From: Clostridia bacterium
Lineage (GTDB): Bacteria > Bacillota > Clostridia > Lutisporales > Lutisporaceae
NCBI GenBank assembly: GCA_029256325.1
Contig: JAQSYD010000020.1
Coordinates: forward strand, 1 to 37,061
Reading direction: 5' to 3'
Length of the DNA stretch: 37,061 nt
Positions within the stretch are counted from its first letter, which is position 1; each line of letters begins with the position of its first letter. This document shows positions 16,126-23,170 of the stretch, one piece after another. A program made the position numbers and the translations under genes. Under the pieces are notes generated by a model. That model worked only from the letters and a program-made list of their open reading frames with translations, did no database searches and was not told the DNA's origin.

Positions 16126-16920
16126 ATGAATTATTCATATACACAATGTACAATTGACCAAATGATACCCTGGATAGAGCAATATGCAAAGACACTTTCT
16201 TCTCCTTTTGATTCATATTTGGAGGATCATATAGCTGCTTCGGACTTCTATAGCATTTATATTGATACAGCAGCTGTAGGTTATTTTGCATTTAATAAAG
16301 ACGCTTATATGACGCAGTTCTATCTAAAAGATCAGTACCTAAATCATGCGCAGCCTATCTTCAAGGATATACTGCAGCAATATAAAATAGGGCATGCTTT
16401 GGTTTTTACGGGAGATGAACTGTTCTTAAGCCTAGTGCTGGACCAAGAGATCATACTAAAGAAGCAGGCCTATTTTTTCCAAGACAGCAGAGCGGCAATT
16501 GATGAAGCTGCCCTATATCAGGATGGAACCCTTAGAACCGCAACAAAGGAGGATATACCGCTTATATTGCAGGTCAGTGAGGATTTCTTTGATTCCTTAG
16601 AAGCTAGGGTTGAAAGAAGAGAAATATTTGTTTTCAAGAATGCCGATGAGCTGCTGGGGGCTGGGATCGTCGAATATAGCAAAATACTTAAGGGTTATAC
16701 CAGCATAGGGATGTTTGTTAACGAACAATATAGGCAAAAAGGGATTGGGAAGACAATAATTATCAAACTCAAGCAGTGGTGTTATGAAAATGGTCTTACG
16801 CCTATATGCGGCTGTTGGTATTATAACTATAATTCCAAGAAGACCTTAGAACGTGCCGCTATGGTGACGAGAACGAGACTTTTAAATGTAGAATTTATCA
16901 AAACAGAAAGTAATAATTAA
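16126..16920 (+). CDS. Two-part GNAT acetyltransferase
   Basis: This 264-residue protein is about twice the size of a single GNAT domain. The C-terminal half (about 135-255) has the recognisable acetyl-CoA region SIGMFVNEQYRQKGIGKTII (Q-x-x-G-I-G-K) and a CWYYNYNSKKTLERAAM end. The N-terminal half (SPFDSYLEDHIAASDFYSIYI then VGYFAFNKDA) looks like a diverged, probably non-catalytic GNAT copy. GGGAGG (16114-16119) fixes the ATG at 16126; an upstream in-frame TTG at 16108 lies inside the preceding small frame. The substrate is unknown. Confidence 0.82.
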   Translation: MNYSYTQCTIDQMIPWIEQYAKTLSSPFDSYLEDHIAASDFYSIYIDTAAVGYFAFNKDAYMTQFYLKDQYLNHAQPIFKDILQQYKIGHALVFTGDELFLSLVLDQEIILKKQAYFFQDSRAAIDEAALYQDGTLRTATKEDIPLILQVSEDFFDSLEARVERREIFVFKNADELLGAGIVEYSKILKGYTSIGMFVNEQYRQKGIGKTIIIKLKQWCYENGLTPICGCWYYNYNSKKTLERAAMVTRTRLLNVEFIKTESNN

Positions 16921-16961
16921 CAGCAAAGCTGGCGCTGAAGAAAATGAGAGCTGCGAAGAAG

Positions 16962-16989
16962 TAGACAAAATATATTTTTCCTATAAAAT
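16962..16989 (+). promoter_or_regulatory. Promoter whose -10 lies inside a terminator palindrome
   Basis: TAGACA (16962-16967), 16-bp spacer and TAAAAT (16984-16989), each one mismatch from consensus. The -10 is in the left arm of the 16977-17008 palindrome, so transcripts would start near 16996, in the right arm. Confidence 0.5.
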
Positions 16990-17016
16990 CATATGATTTT
17001 ATAGGAAATTTTTTTT
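16977..17016 (+). terminator. Perfect 32-bp palindrome with T8: intrinsic terminator
   Basis: A 16-bp perfect stem (16977-16992 with 16993-17008) is followed by eight T (17009-17016). It ends only 2 nt before the ribosome site (17019-17025) of the next gene, so read-through from the GNAT gene should stop here. Confidence 0.85.
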
Positions 17017-17032
17017 ATGAGGAGGTTTTATT

Positions 17033-17563
17033 GTGAAAAGATACATATGGATTATTGCAGTGGTTGTTGTTGCAGCTTTGCTAATCTACCTATTATGGGG
17101 ATATGCCAGTAAAGCGGCTAGTGCCAATGATAAATGTGCCATGGCAAATGCAAAAGCGGAATTATTTCAAAGGGCAATAGATGAATTTGGAGCTTTGACA
17201 CCTGATGATGCCGCGCTGCTTTGGGGCAAAGGGGTAAAGGAGCGAAACGGAGCATTGCAGTACGCAGTGATGAGCGATGAACTGAAAAAGCTATACAAAG
17301 AGCACTTGGATCAGAACTACCCTGCTTGGGTAACCGGATTCTCCAGTCCATGGGTAGAAAAGGTTGAAATAATTGAAAGCAAAAGAATTTCAAAGGGAGA
17401 ATATGAGGTGGTTATGCAGTTTAGTCTAGCTACTTCGGCAGGCAGTGAGGGGAAGCATTTAGCGAAGCTGTCTTTATATAATGAGGGGCAGTTTTGGGTT
17501 ATAAATAACGTTGCAGCAGATGAAATAATATTAGACTTAAGTGCTTTGAACTTTATCAGGTAA
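17033..17563 (+). CDS. Membrane-anchored protein of unknown function
   Basis: This 176-residue protein starts with GTG after GAGGAGG (17019-17025). One N-terminal helix (about residues 5-24) anchors it; the outer ~150 residues start with an alanine-rich helix (NDKCAMANAKAELFQRAIDE) holding the only Cys, followed by a segment rich in Trp and Tyr and a beta-rich end (EYEVVMQFSLAT, FWVINNVAADEI). The end resembles the NTF2/SnoaL-like cone folds found in many secreted Firmicute proteins, but this is only an impression. It is bracketed by two strong terminators, so it is a one-gene unit. Confidence 0.75.
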   Translation: MKRYIWIIAVVVVAALLIYLLWGYASKAASANDKCAMANAKAELFQRAIDEFGALTPDDAALLWGKGVKERNGALQYAVMSDELKKLYKEHLDQNYPAWVTGFSSPWVEKVEIIESKRISKGEYEVVMQFSLATSAGSEGKHLAKLSLYNEGQFWVINNVAADEIILDLSALNFIR

Positions 17564-17578
17564 ATTTTAAACGTACTT

Positions 17579-17608
17579 GTTCAGGCAGAAATGCCTGAAC
17601 TTTTTTTA
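17579..17608 (+). terminator. Intrinsic terminator
   Basis: GTTCAGGCA (17579-17587), loop GAAA, TGCCTGAAC (17592-17600), then TTTTTTT. Confidence 0.93.
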
Positions 17609-17624
17609 AAATAAAACTATCTTA

Positions 17625-17653
17625 TAGTCATCATCAAAAATATAAAATATAAT
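17625..17653 (+). promoter_or_regulatory. Possible sigma-70 promoter for the GNAT gene at 17699
   Basis: TAGTCA (17625-17630), 17-bp spacer and TATAAT (17648-17653). The -10 is perfect; the -35 matches 4 of 6. Confidence 0.45.
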
Positions 17654-17698
17654 GAAGATAGATTACCATAAATAACCAAAATAGGAGGAGGCCGTTAG

Positions 17699-18514
17699 AT
17701 GAGCATGATCAAATTACAAGATAACGCACAGATAACAAGAGCACATTTTACTTCATTTTTTAGCTATTTTGTCATTGAATCCGTTATAGACGGGAACACC
17801 CAGGGGGAGGCATTCGTGGATAGGCTGGATCATCCTCAGATCACTATCGTTTGGGATACGAAATATAGTATAAACTGTGGTGGCAGTGCAGATAAAGACG
17901 TATTAAAAAAAGCAGTTGAGTTTATAAAAAGTGATATTCTTACCGACGATGTACGTCAAGATCGAGGAATCGTTAAGATTATGTATGAAAACAAGGAGTG
18001 GGAACAAGCTCTGCTTGAAAGCGTACAGGGATTCAATTATGATGTATATCCAAGAAGTGTGTATAGACATGAGTTAGAGCATATACCTAGCATTCAGTGC
18101 AAAGACGAAGAGATAACCATAAAAAAGCTGGATGAAGAATTGGTAAATAACAATAAGTTGAAAAACCATGAAGGTTTAATAGAAGAACTGACACAAATGT
18201 GGGGTTCAGTAGAAAGCTTTTTATCAAAGGGTTTTGGCTATTGTGCAATAAAGAACGATAGCATCGCAGCTTGGTGTACAGGAGAGTACTTCAGCAAGGC
18301 TTGGTGTGGTATTGGCATAGAGACCTATGAAGAGTATCAACGTCAAGGCATAGCTGCTGCTGCAACAATCGAGATCTTGAAGCACTGTAGAGATCTAGGC
18401 AAGATACCTCATTGGGATTGCTGGAAAAACAATATTCCTTCTGTGAAAACAGCTGAAAAAGCAGGCTTTGAAAAGCTTATGGATTATGAAATCATATTTC
18501 TGAAGTTTTATTAA
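17699..18514 (+). CDS. GNAT acetyltransferase (PF12746-like)
   Basis: This 271-residue protein has a poorly conserved N-terminal half and a GNAT domain in the C-terminal half: FGYCAIKNDSIAAWCTGEYF, then the cofactor loop GIGIETYEEYQRQGIAAAAT (R-Q-G-I-A-x-A) and the PHWDCWKNNIPSVKTAEKAGF end. The length and the CWKNNxxSxxxAEKxGF ending are typical of the GNAT_acetyltran group of Firmicutes. AGGAGGAGG at 17683-17691 precedes the ATG. It stands alone. The substrate is unknown. Confidence 0.85.
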   Translation: MSMIKLQDNAQITRAHFTSFFSYFVIESVIDGNTQGEAFVDRLDHPQITIVWDTKYSINCGGSADKDVLKKAVEFIKSDILTDDVRQDRGIVKIMYENKEWEQALLESVQGFNYDVYPRSVYRHELEHIPSIQCKDEEITIKKLDEELVNNNKLKNHEGLIEELTQMWGSVESFLSKGFGYCAIKNDSIAAWCTGEYFSKAWCGIGIETYEEYQRQGIAAAATIEILKHCRDLGKIPHWDCWKNNIPSVKTAEKAGFEKLMDYEIIFLKFY

Positions 18515-18627
18515 GGGAAGACGACAAAACATCGACGAGACTTAATATTCTGAATAGTAGGAAATCAAATAATGGAGAAAGTGATGAAGGATAAAAAATC
18601 CTTGTGTCGAATAAAATATTTGTTTAG

Positions 18628-18642
18628 ATAGTATTATACTAT
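18628..18642. promoter_or_regulatory. 15-bp dyad upstream of the aminotransferase gene
   Basis: ATAGTAT-T-ATACTAT is a perfect dyad 19 nt before the ATG and overlaps a TATACT box (18635-18640). Only a weak -35 is visible, so it may be an operator or chance AT-richness. Confidence 0.3.
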
Positions 18643-18661
18643 TAGGAAAGGTGGTATTTAA

Positions 18662-19918
18662 ATGGAAAGCAAACCAAAATTGAATTTAACGAAATCCATA
18701 AAGATGTTTGAAGAAGCACAAAGACTTTCACCGGGCGGCTTGATGGGTATTAGACGTCCTTATAACTTTATACCAGGCGAATATCCTATTTTTATTGAAA
18801 GAGGGTATGATGGACATATAGTTGACGTAGATGGCAATGATTACATAGATATGTTGTGCGCATACGGACCAATCATTCTTGGTTACAATGAGCCGGAAAT
18901 AAATCAAGAAGTTATCAAGCAAATGGAAAAGGGTTTCTGTTTCTCTTTGGTGCAAGAAGTTCAAAATACATTGCAGCAAAAGCTGATAGATATCATTCCA
19001 TCAGCGGAGATGGTAGTGCTTTGCAAGACCGGTTCTGATGCTACCAGCATAGCCACTCGTGTTGCTAGAGCATATAACGATAAGGATAAAATACTTCGCT
19101 GCGGCTATCACGGCTGGCATGACTGGTGTGTAGAAGTAAAGGGCGGAGTGCCAAAACAAATATCAGATCTTACCATTGAATTTGAATACGGTGATCTGAA
19201 CGTATTGGAAGATGTATTGAAGCTGCATGCACATGAAGCGGCTTGTATCATCATTACGCCAGTTGGACATCCACTTGCACATCCTGTAATGGCTCCGCCA
19301 GATGGATATCTGCAAGGCGTTAGAGAACTAGCAGACAAATACAATGTTGTATTGATATTTGATGAAATAAGATCCGGTTTCAGAGTATCTATGGGTGGAG
19401 CTCAAGAGCGATACGGAGTTACACCTGACTTGTCAGTTTTCGGCAAGGCTATGGCCAATGGATATCCAATCAGTGCTTGTGTAGGTAAAGCAGAATTTAT
19501 GAAGGTACTTGAGAAAAAGGCTTTTGTAAGCTCAACCTTCTTCCCAAACAGCTTGGAAATGGTTGCTGCCATGAAGACGATAGAAATATTGGAAAGAGAC
19601 AAGGTTATTGACGATATATGGACTAGAGGTCAGGATTTCTTAGATAAGACCGGTAAGCTTATAGCGGATTCCGGCGTGCCTGCAGAGGTTTCCGGAATAC
19701 CTCCAATGCAGTTTATAACCTTTGATAAGGTAGATGAAAAGTACAAGGAAAGAAGAGCATTCTTTTATACACAAACCATTAGAAGAGGCTTGTTTATTCA
19801 GCCATATCACCATGGCTATATCTGCTATAGACATACAGATGCGGATCTTAAGAATGCATTGAACGCTATTGGAGAAGCTTTGGAAGAAACCAAAAAGGCG
19901 TATCCATATCAGAAATAA
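18662..19918 (+). CDS. Class-III PLP-dependent aminotransferase (glutamate-1-semialdehyde aminomutase-like)
   Basis: This 418-residue fold-type I PLP enzyme has the phosphate-binding CKTGSDAT loop (T123-T128), YHGWH (149-153) which stacks on the cofactor, the ring-nitrogen Asp in FDEIRSGFR (D234), and the Schiff-base Lys in FGKAMANG (K262). It is closest in pattern to the HemL/GSAM-type subgroup, but the wider sequence and the absence of any tetrapyrrole gene argue against HemL itself. A catabolic aminotransferase or aminomutase on an amino acid is more likely. AGGAAAGGTGG precedes the ATG. It is a single-gene unit ended by a bidirectional terminator. Confidence 0.85.
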   Translation: MESKPKLNLTKSIKMFEEAQRLSPGGLMGIRRPYNFIPGEYPIFIERGYDGHIVDVDGNDYIDMLCAYGPIILGYNEPEINQEVIKQMEKGFCFSLVQEVQNTLQQKLIDIIPSAEMVVLCKTGSDATSIATRVARAYNDKDKILRCGYHGWHDWCVEVKGGVPKQISDLTIEFEYGDLNVLEDVLKLHAHEAACIIITPVGHPLAHPVMAPPDGYLQGVRELADKYNVVLIFDEIRSGFRVSMGGAQERYGVTPDLSVFGKAMANGYPISACVGKAEFMKVLEKKAFVSSTFFPNSLEMVAAMKTIEILERDKVIDDIWTRGQDFLDKTGKLIADSGVPAEVSGIPPMQFITFDKVDEKYKERRAFFYTQTIRRGLFIQPYHHGYICYRHTDADLKNALNAIGEALEETKKAYPYQK

Positions 19919-19931
19919 ATATTGGCAAAAT

Positions 19932-19960
19932 AAAAAGCACCTGATCAGGTGCTTTTTATT
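19932..19960. terminator. Bidirectional terminator between convergent genes
   Basis: AAAAAGCACCTGA (19932-19944) is perfectly self-complementary with 19945-19957 (26-bp palindrome). A-run on one side and T-run on the other serve both the aminotransferase and the ApbE gene. Confidence 0.92.
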
Positions 19961-19966
19961 TTATGC

Positions 19967-21037
19967 TTAATTCATTAAAGTAAAATCAGGATTTGTAACC
20001 ATAAAAGTGGCTTGGAGTCCTGAAGTAATATAAACCTTCTTGTCGTAGGTGATGAATATTGCCTCGATATTCTTTTGACCTTCTATAAACTTCATGCCCT
20101 CTTCCAGTCCAAGTAATAGTACAGAAGTTGAATTTCCGTCACCATCCATAGATTTATCAGTTATGATGGAAACACTGGCAACCTCGTTGTCAGCCGGATA
20201 ACCGGTTCTCGGATCAAGAATATGGTGATATCTTTTGCCGTCCTGTTCGAAGTATCTCTCATAAGTACCTGAGGTAACAACAGTTTTATCCTTAATAGAA
20301 GCGATGCCTAAAAAATCTCCTCTTGGATTAAATGGATCTTGAATTCCAATTTTCCAAGGGCTGTCTTGCATATTGCCACCAATGGTGAGCACATTGCCGC
20401 CCAGATTTATAATAGCATGCTGAACGCCATTTTGCTTTAGAATCTCAGCTACCTCATCAGCAGCATAGCCTTTAGCTATAGCGCCAAGGTCCACCTGCAT
20501 ATCCGGATCGTCAAGCTTTGCAGTTAGATTATTGCGGTCTACGTGCAGTTTCCTATAATCAATCAATTTTACTTTCTCTTCCAGAACCTTAGGATCGGGA
20601 ACAGCAGCTAAATCCGTACCGATATTCCATAGCTTTACGATGGGACCGACAGTAATGTCAAATCTGCCCTTTGAAAGCTCTGAATAATACATACCTCTCT
20701 CCAAAACATCTAAGGTATCTGCACTTACTTTAACTTCTTTTGTTCCAGCTGCCTCATTCAGCGCAATTATTTCACTTGTTTCAGCATTGTTTATTGTCAT
20801 TTTGTTTTCGATTTCTCTAATTCTATCCAAAGCTTTGTCTATGATGGCTTCATCCTGCTTATCATATATAGAAATCTCAACTATCGTGCCTAACAGGAAA
20901 TCTGATTTAGAAATCGGCTGGCCCTTTGTAGGCTCGGCAGCTGGTGGAGTGACTGGTGCAGTCTTAACGCATGACGTGAATATCAGGGTTAACATGCATA
21001 AGATAAGAACTAACAAATTTTTTCGTTTAAAAAACAA
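19967..21037 (-). CDS. apbE: FAD:protein FMN transferase, lipoprotein (ApbE/FmnB-like)
   Basis: ApbE proteins attach FMN covalently to Thr/Ser of extracytoplasmic redox proteins, using FAD. This 356-residue form has a lipoprotein signal (basic N-terminus, hydrophobic core, FTSC with Cys at residue 23), so it would sit on the outer face of the membrane. Family marks are GTIVEISIYD near the start, GAIAKGYAADEV, the NLGGNVLTIGG region, HHILDPRTGYP (D275 begins DPRTGYP) and a DGDGNSTSVLLLG segment near the metal site. The TTG at 21037 is preferred because GAGGAGG (21046-21052) lies 8 nt upstream. It is divergent from the NusG-II/Gx/polyprenyl synthase genes, matching the company of FmnB in electron-transfer loci. 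Confidence 0.93.
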   Translation of the reverse strand: MFFKRKNLLVLILCMLTLIFTSCVKTAPVTPPAAEPTKGQPISKSDFLLGTIVEISIYDKQDEAIIDKALDRIREIENKMTINNAETSEIIALNEAAGTKEVKVSADTLDVLERGMYYSELSKGRFDITVGPIVKLWNIGTDLAAVPDPKVLEEKVKLIDYRKLHVDRNNLTAKLDDPDMQVDLGAIAKGYAADEVAEILKQNGVQHAIINLGGNVLTIGGNMQDSPWKIGIQDPFNPRGDFLGIASIKDKTVVTSGTYERYFEQDGKRYHHILDPRTGYPADNEVASVSIITDKSMDGDGNSTSVLLLGLEEGMKFIEGQKNIEAIFITYDKKVYITSGLQATFMVTNPDFTLMN

Positions 21038-21093
21038 TGTATTAACCTCCTCAAAAAATTCTTGCAAAATAATAAAAATAAAGTCATGCTTAT

Positions 21094-21122
21094 ATTGTAT
21101 ATCAATAAAGTTTGTTATTCAA
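21094..21122 (-). promoter_or_regulatory. Promoter of the apbE gene
   Basis: On the minus strand TTGAAT (21117-21122), a 17-bp spacer and TACAAT (21094-21099). The spacer runs through the left arm (plus-strand order) of the inverted repeat at 21103-21138, so a protein bound there would block RNA polymerase. Confidence 0.6.
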
Positions 21123-21138
21123 TATACAAACTTTATTG
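21103..21138. promoter_or_regulatory. 13-bp perfect inverted repeat between apbE and the eetA-like gene
   Basis: CAATAAAGTTTGT (21103-21115), a 10-nt spacer and ACAAACTTTATTG (21126-21138). It overlaps the predicted apbE promoter. No T-tract follows on the plus strand, so a protein-binding site is likelier than a terminator. Confidence 0.6.
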
Positions 21139-21158
21139 GTAAAATACAGTTTATACCA

Positions 21159-21187
21159 TTAACTTGGTAGTATTTATAATGTATAAT
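21159..21187 (+). promoter_or_regulatory. Possible promoter of the eetA-eetB-polyprenyl synthase operon
   Basis: TTAACT (21159-21164), 17-bp spacer and TATAAT (21182-21187); a second TATAAT lies at 21175-21180. The -35 matches 4 of 6. Confidence 0.45.
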
Positions 21188-21261
21188 GTTATAGGATATA
21201 AATAGCACATGTTCATTTTAATAGGGCAGTGTGAAATATATAGAGTTGAAAGGTGATAAAT

Positions 21262-21645
21262 ATGAAATTAAAAAAAGGTGATATCATTATTGCTGTAATT
21301 CTGATAGCAGCAGTAGGATTTTGGTTTTATAACAACTATGTTTCCAATAATACAGAAGTAAATAATCTTGTTATAGAAGTAAATGGCAGCACGTACAAAA
21401 AAATTCCTGTCAAGGAGTTAAAGAAAGAACAACTATTTCATATTGAATTTGAGAACAATAGACATATAGATATAAAAGCTGATGAGACTGGCACTTGGAT
21501 AGAGGATGTTATATGTCCGGACAAGCTTTGCCAAAAAACGGGAGTTATTAATAAAGTTGGACAAAATATCGTTTGTTTACCAAACAAAGTAGTAATTTAC
21601 TATGAAGGTAATGTGGTACCTGAAGTAGATAATGTAGCATATTAA
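21262..21645 (+). CDS. NusG domain II-containing membrane protein (EetA-like)
   Basis: This 127-residue protein has one N-terminal membrane helix (about residues 8-24) and an outer NusG-II-type domain. The domain's hallmark is seen clearly: ICPDKLCQKTGVINKVGQNI, then VCLPNKVVI, giving C85, C90 and C105. Despite the domain name it is not a transcription factor. In Gram-positive electron-transfer loci the equivalent gene is called eetA. The ATG at 21262 is preferred over the GTG at 21253, which falls inside the ribosome site (AAAGGTGATA). It is the first gene of a three-gene operon with a Gx transporter and a polyprenyl synthase. Confidence 0.88.
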   Translation: MKLKKGDIIIAVILIAAVGFWFYNNYVSNNTEVNNLVIEVNGSTYKKIPVKELKKEQLFHIEFENNRHIDIKADETGTWIEDVICPDKLCQKTGVINKVGQNIVCLPNKVVIYYEGNVVPEVDNVAY

Positions 21646-21669
21646 TTATTTTTATATCGGGGTGAGGAA

Positions 21670-22185
21670 ATGAAGAGCACAAGGAAAATGGTCATTCTGA
21701 GCTTATTGGTGTCCCAGGCTTTGGTACTGCATGTAATTGAGAGAATGATACCTGTACCAATTCCGGTTCCGGGAGTCAAGCTAGGCTTAGCGAATGTGAT
21801 TTCAATGTTTACAATCATCATTTTTGGTTGGAAAGAAGCTATGCTGGTTGTTTTTTTAAGAACAATTCTTGGATCATTTTTCGGTGGTGGGGTATCATCC
21901 TTCCTGTACAGCTTTACAGGAGGAATTATTAGTACCATAGCAATGGCAGTATTATACAAATACTTTAAGAAAATTTTCAGTATAGTTGCCATCAGCGTAG
22001 TAGGTGCAGTATTCCACAATATAGGTCAGATTTTGATTGCAAGTATGGTGGTTTCAAATGTAAATTTATTTTATTATCTACCGGTATTATTAATAGCGGC
22101 TGTTATAACTGGAATTTTTATTGGATTGACAGTGCAGTATACCATGAAACCTCTGCAAACCATACTTAGGATAGATAGGAAGTGA
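21670..22185 (+). CDS. Gx transporter family protein (EetB-like; heptaprenyl synthase component I family)
   Basis: This 171-residue membrane protein has five to six helices and resembles the substrate-binding (S) subunits of ECF transporters. The segment IPVPIPVPGVKLGLANVISM (a GVKLGLAN motif after helix 1) and RTILGSFFGGGVSSFLYSFTGG are typical of the family often labelled heptaprenyl diphosphate synthase component I, and of EetB. Its cargo is unproven; a flavin or precursor role has been proposed from context. GGTGAGG precedes the ATG. The next gene starts only 4 nt after its stop. Confidence 0.88.
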   Translation: MKSTRKMVILSLLVSQALVLHVIERMIPVPIPVPGVKLGLANVISMFTIIIFGWKEAMLVVFLRTILGSFFGGGVSSFLYSFTGGIISTIAMAVLYKYFKKIFSIVAISVVGAVFHNIGQILIASMVVSNVNLFYYLPVLLIAAVITGIFIGLTVQYTMKPLQTILRIDRK

Positions 22186-22189
22186 TTAG

Positions 22190-23143
22190 ATGTGGATGGA
22201 TAATGAGTTTTTACAAGGTGAAATGCAGTATGTTGAAGCACAGCTGAAAAAAGCCTTGAAAACAAGAAATAAAACAGTTCAGAATGCATTAGTAATGCTG
22301 CAGCAAAGTGGCGGCAAACGTTTGAGACCGGTACTTACTATTTTGGGAGGAACCTTCGGTCAATATGATTCAAGTGCCATAGTGCCTTTGGCAGCTTCTT
22401 TGGAAATCATTCATATGGCAACACTTATTCATGATGATATTATTGATGATACCAAGCTGAGACGAGGCAGTGAGACTTTACACAGCATGCTTGGAAGAGA
22501 TGTTGCTGTTTACACGGGGGACTTTCTATTTACCAGAGCATTTATGCTTATAGCCGATATTGCAGAAGTGAAGCTTATGAAGGATATATCTAAGTCAATG
22601 GCTTATATATGTGAAGGGGAAATAGATCAAAATGAACAAAGATACAGTAAGGGAACCACTGTGAAGCAATATTTGAAAAGAATAAGCGGAAAAACTGCGG
22701 CATTATTCGCTATAAGTCTTGCTGCAGGCGGATATAAAGCAGGCTGCTCAAAAAAAATTATGAATCAGCTTGGCGTAGTTGGCAAAGACATAGGTATGGC
22801 TTTTCAGATAATAGATGATATATTAGATTTTACCGGCAGTGAAGTCAATATTGGCAAACCTGCCTTCAATGATGTAATACAAGGCGTATATACGCTTCCA
22901 ATCATTTTTGCGTTGAATTCCAAGTATAAGGCAGAAACAGAAGAGGCTCTGGATAAAATGCAGCAGGATGGGGGCAAAAGTCTAAGAGTAGTGCTTGAAA
23001 AGGCGCAGGTTATTGAGAAAACCCGTGAGATTGCCAAGCGGTATATAGAAAAGGCCAAAATTAAGACCTTAGAGCTGCCGGATGTTGTTGGAAAAGAAAT
23101 ATTATTGGAAATCATCGATCAACAAACAAGCAGGAAATTTTAA
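22190..23143 (+). CDS. Long-chain polyprenyl diphosphate synthase (DmkB/HepT-like)
   Basis: This 317-residue trans-prenyltransferase condenses isopentenyl diphosphate onto an allylic primer. Both Asp-rich motifs are intact: DDIID (residues 82-86, followed by DTKLRRG) and DDILD (209-213), with GGKRLRP (41-47) binding diphosphate and RISGKTAALF in the middle. Small residues stand before the first motif, where short-chain enzymes carry bulky ones, so a long product (quinone side chain or similar) is likely. In electron-transfer loci this position is dmkB, which makes the demethylmenaquinone tail. It is co-transcribed with the Gx transporter gene (4-nt gap); a terminator follows. Confidence 0.9.
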   Translation: MWMDNEFLQGEMQYVEAQLKKALKTRNKTVQNALVMLQQSGGKRLRPVLTILGGTFGQYDSSAIVPLAASLEIIHMATLIHDDIIDDTKLRRGSETLHSMLGRDVAVYTGDFLFTRAFMLIADIAEVKLMKDISKSMAYICEGEIDQNEQRYSKGTTVKQYLKRISGKTAALFAISLAAGGYKAGCSKKIMNQLGVVGKDIGMAFQIIDDILDFTGSEVNIGKPAFNDVIQGVYTLPIIFALNSKYKAETEEALDKMQQDGGKSLRVVLEKAQVIEKTREIAKRYIEKAKIKTLELPDVVGKEILLEIIDQQTSRKF

Positions 23144-23147
23144 GTTG

Positions 23148-23170
23148 AGCTGTCATTAGACAGCTTTTTA
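23148..23170 (+). terminator. Intrinsic terminator after the polyprenyl synthase gene
   Basis: AGCTGTC (23148-23154), loop ATTA, GACAGCT (23159-23165), then TTTTA. It abuts the stop codon of the convergent membrane-protein gene at 23168. Confidence 0.88.

Noticed and set aside
18662-19918. Calling the aminotransferase HemL
   Set aside because: Only the general GSAM-like fold motifs match; no tetrapyrrole genes are near and the surrounding sequence differs from HemL.
20787-21170. 127-codon plus-strand frame opposite the start of apbE
   Set aside because: It is antisense to a well-recognised gene and runs through the promoter dyad; no ribosome site.
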